The position numbers were made by a program, and so were the translations under genes. From NCBI GenBank assembly GCA_040757715.1, contig JBFLWS010000009.1, positions 53,374-117,373 of the forward strand: a DNA stretch of 64,000 bases, written 5' to 3'. Source of the DNA: CAIMFV01 sp040757715 (GTDB lineage: Bacteria; Pseudomonadota; Alphaproteobacteria; Caulobacterales; Caulobacteraceae). The notes beneath the pieces are model-generated. The model was not told the DNA's origin, searched no databases, and saw only the letters and a program-made list of their open reading frames with translations. Positions 25,063-34,363 of the stretch are shown here, in pieces (the stretch's first letter is position 1; each line of letters opens with the position of its first letter).

Positions 25063-27420
25063 ATGCAAATGCATGCACCACAAAGGCCGCAACGCTCCAC
25101 GCTCTTAGGTGGAGCTGCGGGAGCAGTCCTGCTGAGTTTGGCGGGAGCTGCCGCGGCCGAGCAGTCCGCTACAGTCTCACAGCAAGGCGTCACGGTGGAC
25201 ACCATCGTGGTGACGGCTCAGCACCGCAGCGAGAACCTACAAAACGTGCCGATCTCTGTGACCGCCATCGCGGCCAAGGACGTGAAGGCGCTCGGCATCA
25301 AAGAGACCGAAGACATTGGGCAGCTCGCCTCGAACGTTCAGATCGTGGGCAATTCCGGAGCGGGAAATCAGCCGCTCATCACGATCCGCGGCGTTGGCCT
25401 CAACGACTTTGATACGAACAATGCCGGACCCAACGGCATCTATGTCGACGACGTCTATATCAGCGCGCCTTCGGCCCAGGCCTTCGCCGTGTTCGATGTC
25501 GGCCAGGTTCAGATCCTGAAAGGCCCGCAAGGCACCCTCTATGGAAAGAACACGAGCGGTGGAGCGGTTCTGTTCACCTCCAATCGCCCCACCGATACGA
25601 TGACCGGCGACCTCAACCTCGAGTACGGCAATTACAACACGCTGAGTCTGAACGGCGGCGTCGGCGGGCCTATCAACGACCAGCTCGACTTCCGGATCGC
25701 CGGCGTGTTCAATCACTCCGACGGCTTCATGCACAACACGCTGAATGGCGAGCCCGCCTCGGGCTCCAACAGCGAGGCCGTGCGCCTGCAATTGCTCTAC
25801 AAGCCCAATGACCGGCTCAAGATCCTGTTCAGTTCGTCGATCGGCGACATGCGCAACCTGCCGGAGGAATATCGACACATCGGCGTGTTCGTTCCCGGCA
25901 CCCAGAGTGACGGCTCGCCGACATTCTGCTCGCCCGCTCAGGCCTATGCGGGAGGCTGCGTCGACATGTTCGGCTATGGCACTCCGCGCAAGTATTACGA
26001 CGGCGCCTGGAGCCGCACCCAGCAGCTGCGCAACTTCAACAATCTGGACATCCTCCGCGTCGACTATTCGCTGGGGTCAATCAAGCTGACTTCGATTTCC
26101 TCGTTCGAACACAATGATAAGTTTTTCCCGGAAAATAGCGACGCTGGTCCGAATAATCTTCTCGCGGTAAACTACGGTGTTAAATCAAATACCTTTACTC
26201 AGGAGTTCCGGGCGGCGCAAAGCACGGACCACTACAACTGGGTCGCAGGTCTGTACTATCTCCACGAGACACTCAGCCAGAATCAGCCGCTGTACCTCTT
26301 CGGCAATGGCGATCAATTCGGCGGCTTCGGGGTCGCCCCCGGTCCGGGCGCGTTCGACGGCATCACACAGCGATCCTTCGACATCAGTTCCCAGGGGTCT
26401 GACTCGGTGGCCGCGTTCGGGCAGGGCGACTACTCATTCAACAGGTTCACCCTGACGCTCGGAGGGCGCGTCACCTACGAGCGCCGGACCTTCGAATACA
26501 CCGGCTCGACCCAGTTTCAGAGCGGCGGGACCGGGAACTACGGCCCGCTTCAAGATATCGTCAATGTCTCTGAGGCGCAGGCCGTCACCAACTTCACTTG
26601 GAAGGGCGGCCTCAGCTATCACTTCACAGATCGCGTCATGGGCTATTTCAGCGCCTCGACCGGCTTCAAGAGCGGTGACTTTAACGGCAGCTTCCTGAGC
26701 AATGATCCCGCGCAGATCCTGATTCAGCTGAAACCGGTCAATCCGGAGAAGGTGACCGCCTACGAACTCGGAGTGAAGTCGAGCTTTTTCGACCAGCGCC
26801 TGATCCTGGACGCCGCCGTTTTCTACAACAACTATCAGAACGAGCAGATCTTCGCGCAGGTCCCGGAGACGATCCAGACGGCGGCGGGCCCGGTGGCTCA
26901 GATCACCAACATCCTGACGAACGCCAAGCAGGCGCACACCGAGGGGCTCGAGATCGAACTGACGGCTGTGCCGGTCCGCGGCCTGACCCTCTCCCTCCAG
27001 CCTTCGTGGCTGGAAGCGAAGCTTGATCGCGCCGGCTTGCCGTCATACGCCGGTTCAACCTCCCTTGACGGCAATGACCTCGCGTACTCGCCGCACTTCT
27101 CCCTGGTGGCCACGGCCGAGTACAAGTATTGGTTCGGGAGCGGTGACGACATCGATTTCCGCTGGGACTCGTCGTACCGGACCCACCAGTTCCTGGATGC
27201 GACCAACGATCCCTACATCCAGCAAAACGGTTACTGGCTGCACAATCTCAACGTCACCTTCGAAAGCCTGAAGGGGTGGAACGTCGGTTTCTATGTCCGC
27301 AATCTGACAGGGACCCGGTACGCCACCACGGGCTCGGATCTGGGCAACCCCTTCGGCCTTGTGGAGCTCGTCATTGGCCAGCCTCGGACCTATGGCGTGA
27401 AACTCGGCTACCATTTCTAA
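25063..27420 (+). CDS. TonB-dependent outer-membrane receptor
   Basis: 785 residues from ATG 25063, preferred because GGGGG lies 10 bases upstream; an ATG at 25054 in the same frame is too close to that site. The N terminus has a signal-peptide-like hydrophobic stretch (GGAAGAVLLSLAGAAAAEQ). A TonB box follows (DTIVVTAQ) and then the plug domain (NVPISVTAI, IRGVGLNDFDTNNAG, ILKGPQGTLYGKNTSGGAV). The beta-barrel ends in an aromatic C terminus (YGVKLGYHF). It imports a large or scarce substrate across the outer membrane. Two operators upstream place it in the IclR regulon, so the ligand is probably the regulon's substrate. Confidence 0.92.
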   Translation: MQMHAPQRPQRSTLLGGAAGAVLLSLAGAAAAEQSATVSQQGVTVDTIVVTAQHRSENLQNVPISVTAIAAKDVKALGIKETEDIGQLASNVQIVGNSGAGNQPLITIRGVGLNDFDTNNAGPNGIYVDDVYISAPSAQAFAVFDVGQVQILKGPQGTLYGKNTSGGAVLFTSNRPTDTMTGDLNLEYGNYNTLSLNGGVGGPINDQLDFRIAGVFNHSDGFMHNTLNGEPASGSNSEAVRLQLLYKPNDRLKILFSSSIGDMRNLPEEYRHIGVFVPGTQSDGSPTFCSPAQAYAGGCVDMFGYGTPRKYYDGAWSRTQQLRNFNNLDILRVDYSLGSIKLTSISSFEHNDKFFPENSDAGPNNLLAVNYGVKSNTFTQEFRAAQSTDHYNWVAGLYYLHETLSQNQPLYLFGNGDQFGGFGVAPGPGAFDGITQRSFDISSQGSDSVAAFGQGDYSFNRFTLTLGGRVTYERRTFEYTGSTQFQSGGTGNYGPLQDIVNVSEAQAVTNFTWKGGLSYHFTDRVMGYFSASTGFKSGDFNGSFLSNDPAQILIQLKPVNPEKVTAYELGVKSSFFDQRLILDAAVFYNNYQNEQIFAQVPETIQTAAGPVAQITNILTNAKQAHTEGLEIELTAVPVRGLTLSLQPSWLEAKLDRAGLPSYAGSTSLDGNDLAYSPHFSLVATAEYKYWFGSGDDIDFRWDSSYRTHQFLDATNDPYIQQNGYWLHNLNVTFESLKGWNVGFYVRNLTGTRYATTGSDLGNPFGLVELVIGQPRTYGVKLGYHF

Positions 27421-27435
27421 AGCCAACCTCCCCCT

Positions 27436-27470
27436 CTCCCCTGCCGGGCCGCCACGCCTTTGCAGGGGAG
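27436..27470 (+). terminator. Stem-loop after the TonB receptor gene
   Basis: CTCCCCTGC pairs with GCAGGGGAG (9-bp GC-rich stem, 17-base loop) starting 15 bases after the receptor stop. There is no T-run, so it may attenuate or stabilise mRNA rather than terminate fully. Confidence 0.4.
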
Positions 27471-27482
27471 GATGACTTTGAC

Positions 27483-27517
27483 AGCGCCTCTTGACCCCCA
27501 TGCCGGCAAGAGGCGCT
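27483..27517 (+). promoter_or_regulatory. 11-bp stem-loop before the acyl-CoA dehydrogenase
   Basis: AGCGCCTCTTG pairs perfectly with CAAGAGGCGCT across a 13-base loop. It ends 7 bases before the GGAG ribosome site of the next gene (ATG 27535). CTTCGTT follows, not a proper T-run. Possible roles are partial termination or control of translation. Confidence 0.45.
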
Positions 27518-27534
27518 CTTCGTTGGAGACCCCC

Positions 27535-28725
27535 ATGGCCATCGAGAGCGGCGAACCCACCAAGACCTTCAGCTGGGAGGATCCTCTCGACTTGACGTCG
27601 CGCCTTTCTGAAGAGGAGCGGATGGTCCGCGAGGCGGCGCGCGCCTACGCCCGTGAGAAGCTGCTGCCCCGCGTCGTAAGCGCCTTCGCCGAAGAGCGGT
27701 TCGATCGCGAGATCATGAACGAAATGGGCACCTTGGGCTTCCTGGGCCCCACCCTGCCTGAAGAATATGGAGGCGCCGGCGTCAACCACGTGGCCTATGG
27801 CCTGATTGCTCGAGAGATCGAAGCGATCGACTCTGGCTACCGTTCGGCGATGAGCGTCCAGTCGTCGCTCGTGATGTACCCGATCTTCGCTTTCGGCTCG
27901 GAGGAGCAGAAGAGGAAGCTTCTACCTGGCATGGCCAAGGGCGAAATCGTCGGCTGTTTCGGTCTGACTGAACCTGACGGCGGCTCCGACCCAGCATCGA
28001 TGCGCACCACGGCGAAGAAGGTCGCCGGCGGCTTTTCGTTGTCTGGCGGCAAGATGTGGATCACCAACAGCCCCATCAGTGACGTGGCGCTGGTCTGGGC
28101 CAAGCTGGACGGGACTATCCGGGGCTTCCTGGTGGAGCGCGGCGCCAAGGGTTTGGAGACGCCGACGATCCAGAACAAGCTCAGTCTGCGAGCCTCGGTG
28201 ACCGGCGAGATCGCCATGGACGAGGTGTTCGTACCTGAAGACATGATGTTGCCGAACGTCTCTGGCCTGCGCGGCCCGTTCTCCTGCCTCAACAAGGCGC
28301 GCTACGGCATCGCGTGGGGCGCGATGGGCGCGGCCGAGTTCTGCATGCAGGCGGCGCGCGACTACACCTCGAGCCGCAAGCTATTCGGCCGCACGCTCGC
28401 CAGCCGCCAGTTGGTGCAAAAGAAGCTGGCCGACATGTCCACCGAGATCGCGCTCGGCCTCGAGGGCGCCCTAGCGCTCGGTCGTCTGATCGATGAGAGG
28501 GCCTGGGTTCCGGAGGCCATCTCGATGATGAAGCGCAACAACTGCGGCAAGGCGCTGGCCATCGCCCGCGAGGCGCGCGACATGCACGGCGGCAACGGCA
28601 TCAGCGGCGAGTACCACGTGATGCGTCATGCGGTTAATCTCGAGACGGTCAACACCTACGAAGGCGCCCACGACGTCCATGCCCTGATCCTGGGCCGCGC
28701 CATCACCGGCGAGAATGCGTTCTAA
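27535..28725 (+). CDS. Acyl-CoA dehydrogenase, glutaryl-CoA dehydrogenase type
   Basis: 396 residues from ATG 27535, with GGAG 7 bases upstream. The sequence follows the glutaryl-CoA dehydrogenase pattern closely: YRSAMSVQSSLVM, GCFGLTEPDGGSDP, KMWITNSPISDVALVW, and at the end VNTYEGAHDVHALILGR with the catalytic Glu in YEG. Known members oxidise and decarboxylate glutaryl-CoA to crotonyl-CoA. Finding it here suggests a C5 dicarboxyl-CoA or similar acyl-CoA in the pathway, for instance from a hydroxylysine-like substrate. Its TAA overlaps the stop of the convergent MFS gene (28722-28725). Confidence 0.9.
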   Translation: MAIESGEPTKTFSWEDPLDLTSRLSEEERMVREAARAYAREKLLPRVVSAFAEERFDREIMNEMGTLGFLGPTLPEEYGGAGVNHVAYGLIAREIEAIDSGYRSAMSVQSSLVMYPIFAFGSEEQKRKLLPGMAKGEIVGCFGLTEPDGGSDPASMRTTAKKVAGGFSLSGGKMWITNSPISDVALVWAKLDGTIRGFLVERGAKGLETPTIQNKLSLRASVTGEIAMDEVFVPEDMMLPNVSGLRGPFSCLNKARYGIAWGAMGAAEFCMQAARDYTSSRKLFGRTLASRQLVQKKLADMSTEIALGLEGALALGRLIDERAWVPEAISMMKRNNCGKALAIAREARDMHGGNGISGEYHVMRHAVNLETVNTYEGAHDVHALILGRAITGENAF

Positions 28726-29948
28726 GCGATCGTCCGGACGCCGATTGGGTCGCCCTGACCACCCCTTTGGGCGACCACCGCAGCCAGGATCGCGAGGACA
28801 CCAGCCCCAAACAGCGCTGCGGCGGCCGCGAGCACCGGCGAAAGCTCCGCAGACCTCGCAAACGCCCCCGTGACCACCGGTCCCGCGCCTGATCCCAGCA
28901 ACTGGACGCCGGGAAGCAGCATCGCGGCCCGACGCGTCGGGTCGAGGCGAATAAGCAGCGGAACGAACATCACCATGGCGCACGGCCATAGGAAGCCGAC
29001 CGCGAGGGTTCCGGAGACATAGGATGCAACGTGTCGATCGAAGGCCAAGGCTCCGACGCAGGCGATCAAAGCCAAGCCGACCACGGCAAGGCCAAATGGC
29101 GGCGAAATCCGAGGCCCGATCCAGCCCACCAGGCCGGCGCCAGCGACCTGGGCGGCGAGGGAGGCTGCGATAGCGAGAGCGACGGTTTGCTTCGCCACGC
29201 CATACGCTCTCCCCAGTTGATCGATAAAGACCCAGAGCCCGACGATGCCGGCCATCAGCAGGAACGTGGCGAGCAGGCCAAATCCGCCTGCCCTGCTGAG
29301 AGCGCCCTGACCTGGCGCTGACTTCGCCAGGTCCGGCAGGGCGTGGGGGAAGCAAAGGACGAGCGGCAGGCTGAGCAACGCCAATCCGGCCAGCAAGACC
29401 AAGCCCGCGTTGGCGCCGAAGAATGGGGCAAATACGGGGATCACGGCCGCTAGCGCGGCCTGCGTCAGCGCCGACGATCCGAAGAACAGGGCTGAAAGGC
29501 GCACGGCGGCGGGATGGCGGGTGGTGAGCCCGGTGGTGATCCACAGCAAGACGCCGCCGGCGGCGCCGGCCGCGGCCCTGAGGGCGATCAGACCCACGCC
29601 GGTGGCGGACAGACAGCCGAGATTGGCGGCCGCGAGGGCGATACAGGCCCCTGCGCCCCAAATTCGTAGGTGACGATGTTGCAGGAGCGCGCCGAGCCCG
29701 CCCGAAACAATGCCCAGCCCGAGCATCTCCACCGTCGCCGCCTGGGCCAGGGCTTGCATGCTGAGGCGGTGCTCCGCCACCAGAGCCCCCAGCACCATGG
29801 GCTGCACCCCCAGCATCAACAGGCCGACGCAGCCTGCCGCCATCGCGGCGGCAAGCGCTCCCGGCCTGGTTAAGACGATAGCGGGTGCGGCTGGCTCCTC
29901 ACCAGCGGCAAGCTGGAGTTGGCCGTGTTGGATTGGCGCCGCATCCAT
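28722..29948 (-). CDS. MFS transporter
   Basis: 408 residues with about 12 hydrophobic segments and a strong ribosome site (GAGGAGAAGTCG before the ATG). No canonical motif A (GxLaDrxGrR) is obvious, so it is a divergent MFS member, in the style of unassigned bacterial permeases next to catabolic genes. It is the last gene of a minus-strand unit beginning at the RraA-like gene. Its stop overlaps that of the convergent acyl-CoA dehydrogenase. Probably takes up the substrate or exports an intermediate across the inner membrane. Confidence 0.8.
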   Translation of the reverse strand: MDAAPIQHGQLQLAAGEEPAAPAIVLTRPGALAAAMAAGCVGLLMLGVQPMVLGALVAEHRLSMQALAQAATVEMLGLGIVSGGLGALLQHRHLRIWGAGACIALAAANLGCLSATGVGLIALRAAAGAAGGVLLWITTGLTTRHPAAVRLSALFFGSSALTQAALAAVIPVFAPFFGANAGLVLLAGLALLSLPLVLCFPHALPDLAKSAPGQGALSRAGGFGLLATFLLMAGIVGLWVFIDQLGRAYGVAKQTVALAIAASLAAQVAGAGLVGWIGPRISPPFGLAVVGLALIACVGALAFDRHVASYVSGTLAVGFLWPCAMVMFVPLLIRLDPTRRAAMLLPGVQLLGSGAGPVVTGAFARSAELSPVLAAAAALFGAGVLAILAAVVAQRGGQGDPIGVRTIA

Positions 29949-29988
29949 CGACTTCTCCTCACCTTGATTTTTATCTGCGTCGTGAACG

Positions 29989-30339
29989 TCAGGCTGCGGC
30001 CGAGACTATGACTTCGATCAGCACGCGCGGGCCCAAATCCGAGACACCGATTGTCGAGCGAGTAGGCAAGCTTTCATCGTCGAACCAGGAAACCCAAACC
30101 GCGTTCATCTCCTCCTTCGCCGCAAAGTCGGCCAGAAAGATGGTGGCGCTTAGCAACTGCTGCTTTGATGATCCCAACTCGACAAGCGTATCCTCTATTT
30201 TCTTTAGGACTTGCTCGGTCTGCCCAGCCATGCCGACCGACAGGTCGTCGGCGATGAAGCCGCTGAGGTGTAGGATCCCGCTATGCTCCACAGCCCGGTG
30301 GCCGATGCCCGACTTGAACTTCATATGGCGTTTAATCAC
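29989..30339 (-). CDS. RidA-family (YjgF/UK114) protein
   Basis: 116 residues, GTG start with GAGGGAAG upstream. The fold's marks are HLSGFIADD, QTEQVLKKIEDTLVELGSS and the substrate-binding Arg in GPRVLIEV near the end. RidA proteins hydrolyse reactive enamines/imines (for example from amino acid oxidation or PLP eliminations) to ketones and ammonia. In this regulon that fits the deaminating flavoenzyme at 33.0 kb and the PLP phospholyase at 17.7 kb, both of which can release imines or enamines. Confidence 0.9.
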   Translation of the reverse strand: MIKRHMKFKSGIGHRAVEHSGILHLSGFIADDLSVGMAGQTEQVLKKIEDTLVELGSSKQQLLSATIFLADFAAKEEMNAVWVSWFDDESLPTRSTIGVSDLGPRVLIEVIVSAAA

Positions 30340-30414
30340 GCACGCTTCCCTCTATTTTGAACTGGACAGACGCTTTGAGGAGGCGAAAGGCCGCAGGCTT
30401 CGGAACGCCAGGGG

Positions 30415-31119
30415 TCAGTAGACGTCCCGCATTTGCCGCCAGGCTTCGGCGAGCTTGGTGCCGGTAGCGCCCGGCGCGCGCGCCACGTCCAAGATGACCT
30501 TCTCCCGGCGGAGCATCAGATCGAGTTGCTTGGGCACCTCCTTCGCGACCGCATGCGGGATGATGACCGCGCCGTGCCGGTCGGCGTGGATCAGATCCCC
30601 ATCGTTCACGGTCATGCCGTGCACGTTCACCTCGCTGCCGAAGTCCACGAAGTGGACGTAGGCGTGCGAGGGGCCGATCACCCCCGCCAACAGCTGGAAT
30701 TCCGGCGCGATCATGTCGAGATCGCGGACGCTGCCGTTGGTGACGGCGCCCTGGACCCCCAGGCACTTGTGGGCCGCCGTCATGACTTCACCCCAAAGCG
30801 CGCCGTAGCCAGGCTGTTCGTCCAGGTCCTGAACGACGCTGACCTTCGGAAAGTCACCCTCATCAACGTAAGCTAGATAGCGCCCGCGAAACTCCAGGAC
30901 CTCATCCGGGGTCTTCGTGGAGGGCCGCCGCGCGCGAACAGTCGCGGTCTTCGCATAGCCGACCATGGGGGGGAGCGACGGAAATATGCAGTGGAGATGC
31001 TGGAAGGTGAACCCGTGACCCCGCCCCGCCGGCGCCACCATCTCCAGCAGATTGCAGATTGTGGGCGTATCGATCTTGCGGAGCGCTTCAAAATCGGCGG
31101 CCGTGAGGAGGTCGGACAT
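30415..31119 (-). CDS. RraA-like / HMG-aldolase-family protein
   Basis: 234 residues. The family core is visible: DTPTICNLLE near residue 17, GYAKTATVRA, GALWGEVMTAAHKCLGVQGAVTNG (as separate strands), then SVRDLDMI with the Arg-Asp pair that binds substrate and metal. Members either cleave 4-hydroxy-4-methyl-2-oxoglutarate-type acids to pyruvate or act as RNase E inhibitors. The catabolic setting favours an aldolase or decarboxylase. It is the first gene of the unit that continues into RidA and MFS, with operator site 5 only 37 bases upstream. Confidence 0.85.
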   Translation of the reverse strand: MSDLLTAADFEALRKIDTPTICNLLEMVAPAGRGHGFTFQHLHCIFPSLPPMVGYAKTATVRARRPSTKTPDEVLEFRGRYLAYVDEGDFPKVSVVQDLDEQPGYGALWGEVMTAAHKCLGVQGAVTNGSVRDLDMIAPEFQLLAGVIGPSHAYVHFVDFGSEVNVHGMTVNDGDLIHADRHGAVIIPHAVAKEVPKQLDLMLRREKVILDVARAPGATGTKLAEAWRQMRDVY

Positions 31120-31155
31120 CTACGGGTATTCCAATGCTGGTTATCTGATATAAAT

Positions 31156-31168
31156 GGAACTTAGTTTC
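31156..31168 (-). promoter_or_regulatory. IclR-type operator, site 5
   Basis: GGAACTTAGTTTC, 37 bases before the RraA-like gene. On the minus strand TTGACG, a 17-base spacer and TAAGTT form a promoter whose -10 lies in the dyad; spacer and operator are nearly identical to site 2. Confidence 0.7.
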
Positions 31169-31373
31169 GTATTATGAGACCGTCAAGCGTGCTGAGCCGA
31201 AGGTGCGTTTCATGGCAATGTGGCAAACGCCAGCTGCCTGTGCCCCTGGATGCTTCAAGAAAGTCAAACGCATCGCCTCGACGAAAGGGCCGGGTCGGCC
31301 CCGCTTCAGACCGTGACCCGCCTTCAACGGCATAGGTGAGCACGGTTGACCGTGCCCAGTTGCGACGATAATA

Positions 31374-31386
31374 GAAACTCAGTTCC
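31374..31386 (+). promoter_or_regulatory. IclR-type operator, site 6
   Basis: GAAACTCAGTTCC followed by AATATACGGACC, 72 bases before the aldehyde dehydrogenase gene at 31459. Core and extension both match the consensus. Confidence 0.65.
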
Positions 31387-31458
31387 AATATACGGACCAG
31401 CCCAGATCGTCTTGACGTTAGACGGCTGGGCCTGGACCGTGGGCATTAGGTATCGACA

Positions 31459-32934
31459 ATGACGTCCTGCTTTGACCCTTCCACTGTGGAAATTCCCATC
31501 GGCCACTTCATCGGCGGTTTTGTCGACGCTCCTGGCGATGAAATTCCTGTGCTGAGGCCGTCTGATCACCAGCTGATCGGGGTCGTGCATGACGCCGGCG
31601 AAGCCGTGGTCGATCGCGCCGTTGTTGTCGCTCAGGAAGCCTTGCGCACATCCGGATGGGCGAAGCTCGGACCCAATGACAGGGCCAAGGCGCTCTATAG
31701 ATTTGCTGACGCGGTCCTTGATCAGGCTGAGCATCTGGCCAGGCTCGAAGCCTTGGGTTCGAGCCGGCTTTACGCCCATACCTCCACCATTGACGCGCGG
31801 CGCACCGCTGGCGCCATCCGCTACAATGCGGAATATTGCGACAAGCTTGAGGGCGTGATCACCCCGAGCGGCCCCGATGCGCTCAGCCTGGTGCGTAACG
31901 AACCCTATGGCGTCGTCGGAGCAATCGTCCCCTGGAATTTCCCTCTTCTGACCGCGGTTTGGAAGGTGGCGCCAGCGTTGGCCGCCGGCAACGCGATCAT
32001 TCTGAAGACGTCCGAATTGACCCCTCACAGCCTGCTGGCCCTCGCCAGCATCGCTGTCCAAGCCGGTCTACCTGCGGGCCTGTTCAACGTGCTCAGCGGA
32101 TGGGGCCACACCACGGGCCGCGCCCTCGTGCGACATCCGGCTATCGGCAAAATCTCGTTCACCGGGTCTTCGGCGACCGGCGCTCACATCATGGCGGACG
32201 CGGCCGCGCACGGAACAAAGCCGGTCACCCTGGAGCTCGGCGGCAAAAGCCCTCAACTGGTCTTCAACGACATCAGCAACATCGATGAAACCGCCACCAA
32301 GGTCGCCAACGGCGTCCTGGCGAATGCAGGCCAGGTTTGCACTGCTGGCTCGCGCGTGATTGTCCAAAGCGAAGTCGCTGACGCGCTCGTCGAGCGCATC
32401 GAAGCCAAGTTCCTGGCCGTCAAGGCAGGGCCGACCTGGAATTCAGATACAACCCTTCCGCCGATCATCACTCGCAAGCAGGCCGAACGCATCGATCGCC
32501 TGGTCCGGGCGACGGTAGAGGAAGGGGCGACATTGCGGTTGGGCGGCGGTTTATTTGAAGACAGGAACGCCGGCTCCTACTATCGACCGACTATCCTGGA
32601 GGGCGTCACCGCAGAGATGACCGGCTTCAAGGAAGAGTTTTTCGGTCCCGTCGTGTCGATCGACCGCTTCGAGGATTTTGACGAGGGTCTGGCGATGGCG
32701 GATCACCCGACCTATGGCCTCGCGGCCAGTATCCATACCCGCGATCTCAGCAAGGCTCTTAAAGCGGCGGATGGGATCCAGGCCGGCGTGGTTTGGATCA
32801 ATCAGCACGGCCGAGCGCCCGACTTCACCTCCCCGCAGGGTGGCTACAAGGGCTCAGGGATCGGCAAGGACATGGGACGACCGGGCATTGAGGCCTATCT
32901 GCGTCGCAAATCCATCTGGGTGAATTACGCATGA
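31459..32934 (+). CDS. NAD(P)-dependent aldehyde dehydrogenase
   Basis: 491 residues. Catalytic residues are visible: Asn in PWNFP, E259 (ELGGKSP) and C294 (NAGQVCTAG). The C-terminal part ends GGYKGSGIGKDMGRPG. It resembles the betaine/aminoaldehyde and general aldehyde dehydrogenases and oxidises an aldehyde, perhaps one made by the GMC enzyme or the PLP lyase. It is transcribed with the deaminating flavoenzyme 94 bases downstream and sits behind operator site 6. It is clearly different from the aldehyde dehydrogenase at 22.9 kb, so two aldehydes or two steps are likely. Confidence 0.92.
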   Translation: MTSCFDPSTVEIPIGHFIGGFVDAPGDEIPVLRPSDHQLIGVVHDAGEAVVDRAVVVAQEALRTSGWAKLGPNDRAKALYRFADAVLDQAEHLARLEALGSSRLYAHTSTIDARRTAGAIRYNAEYCDKLEGVITPSGPDALSLVRNEPYGVVGAIVPWNFPLLTAVWKVAPALAAGNAIILKTSELTPHSLLALASIAVQAGLPAGLFNVLSGWGHTTGRALVRHPAIGKISFTGSSATGAHIMADAAAHGTKPVTLELGGKSPQLVFNDISNIDETATKVANGVLANAGQVCTAGSRVIVQSEVADALVERIEAKFLAVKAGPTWNSDTTLPPIITRKQAERIDRLVRATVEEGATLRLGGGLFEDRNAGSYYRPTILEGVTAEMTGFKEEFFGPVVSIDRFEDFDEGLAMADHPTYGLAASIHTRDLSKALKAADGIQAGVVWINQHGRAPDFTSPQGGYKGSGIGKDMGRPGIEAYLRRKSIWVNYA

Positions 32935-33028
32935 CCCCGTCGCCAGATCGCCTGCGCCGCCAGGACGAGCGCATCATCCGCCGCTCAGTCCCGCTTCGAG
33001 ACCCGAAATCCGGCTGCGAGAACCGGCC

Positions 33029-34285
33029 ATGAGCGGCGGGCGAGGACGAGTCGTTGTTATCGGTGCAGGGATCGTCGGCGTCTGTTCGGCCAATTATCTC
33101 CTGCGAGAGGGCTTTGACGTCGAGTTGGTGGATCCGGTGGAGCCCGGATCGTCGGCCCAGTGCTCCTATGGCAATTCCGGCATTATTTCTTCGGGCACGT
33201 TCGCCCCGAACGCCGCCCCCGGACTCGTCAAAGACCTGCCGGGATTGCTGCTTGATCCGGACAGCCCCCTTTCGATCAGGCCTCTCTATCTCCCTATTGC
33301 CCTGCCTTGGCTTTTGCGATTCCTCCTCAGCAGTCGGAAGAAGCAGGCCCACGACATCGCCGCCGCACTCTATTCAATCAACCGGCTGACTTACGACTAT
33401 TACGAGCCGCTGCTGGCGGCCGCTGGCTGCAAAGAACTGCTGCAGGCGCGGGGCTTGCTATTGCTCTATGAAGATCCGACTGGACCCGACAGAGGCGGAT
33501 TTTCCTTCAACCTCCGGCGCGAATACGGAATTCCAATGGACTTCCTCACAGAGGAGGAGGTCCACGACCTGCAACCGGGTCTGGGACCGGCCGTCAAACG
33601 AGCGGTGCTTCTGCCCACAGCGCGGCACTGTCCCAATCCCGGCCGCCTGGTCGCCGCCTTGGCCGCCCATGCCCAACGGCAGGGCGCTAGGCTGACTCGC
33701 GATGAAGCGGTTGGCTTCACCTTCGGCGGGGGCGGGGCGCTGACCGTTCGCACGAAGAGCGGCCGCGAGATCCAGAGCCATCACATCGTTCTGGCGGCCG
33801 GGTCTCGCTCGGGCCGTCTGGCCAAGATGCTCGGCGCGACCGTTCCTCTGGAGCACGAGCGCGGTTACCACATCATGGTCCCCTGCGAGCCGCCGCCGCT
33901 GACCATCGCCGCGGTATCGGCGGAGCGGAAAATGACGATCACGCCGATGGAGGAAGGCCTCCGGTTTACCGGAACCGAGGAATTCGCCGGGGCGGAGGCG
34001 CCGCCGAATCCCCGGCGCACCGACATCCTCATCCGCGCCGCCAAAGCCCTCCTCCCCGACCTGGACACCTCCAAGGCTTCGACCTGGATGGGCTGTCGCC
34101 CCGGCATGCCGGACAGCAAGCCCGTCATCGAGCGATCGCACACGGTGGCGAACGCCGTCTTCGCCTTTGGTCATGGCCATCAGGGTATGATCGGAGGGGC
34201 CGTAACGGGCCGTTTAGTGGCGGAACTGGTCACCGGCAAAAGGCCTTCGATCGACCTGACGCCTTTCCGATCGAATCGGTTTTAG
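33029..34285 (+). CDS. FAD-dependent deaminating amine/D-amino-acid dehydrogenase (DadA/DAO type)
   Basis: 418 residues. The N terminus VVVIGAGIVGVCSANYLL is the FAD-binding GxGxxG fold with Asp/Glu at the end of strand 2 (VELVDP). Typical DadA features are YGNSGIISSG after the first helix, and near the end WMGCRPGMPDSKPVI followed by FGHGHQGMIGGAVTG. It removes hydrogen from a C-N bond (D-amino acid, sarcosine-like or glycine-like substrate), giving an imine that hydrolyses to a keto acid and ammonia. With hydroxypyruvate reductase and glycerate kinase in the regulon, D-serine or a related amine is a reasonable candidate, but that is inference. Confidence 0.88.
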   Translation: MSGGRGRVVVIGAGIVGVCSANYLLREGFDVELVDPVEPGSSAQCSYGNSGIISSGTFAPNAAPGLVKDLPGLLLDPDSPLSIRPLYLPIALPWLLRFLLSSRKKQAHDIAAALYSINRLTYDYYEPLLAAAGCKELLQARGLLLLYEDPTGPDRGGFSFNLRREYGIPMDFLTEEEVHDLQPGLGPAVKRAVLLPTARHCPNPGRLVAALAAHAQRQGARLTRDEAVGFTFGGGGALTVRTKSGREIQSHHIVLAAGSRSGRLAKMLGATVPLEHERGYHIMVPCEPPPLTIAAVSAERKMTITPMEEGLRFTGTEEFAGAEAPPNPRRTDILIRAAKALLPDLDTSKASTWMGCRPGMPDSKPVIERSHTVANAVFAFGHGHQGMIGGAVTGRLVAELVTGKRPSIDLTPFRSNRF

Positions 34286-34363
34286 CAGAAATAGAGCAGG
34301 CCCTATGGTCCGGCGGCGCCACGGTGAAGGCGGTCGCCCCCAATGACGAGTGAGTGAAAGCGG

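Larger units (their letters stand above)
31120..31458. other. 339-bp divergent promoter region
   Basis: Between the RraA-like (minus) and aldehyde dehydrogenase (plus) genes. It holds operator sites 5 and 6, one near each gene. No gene is supported inside. Confidence 0.65.
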
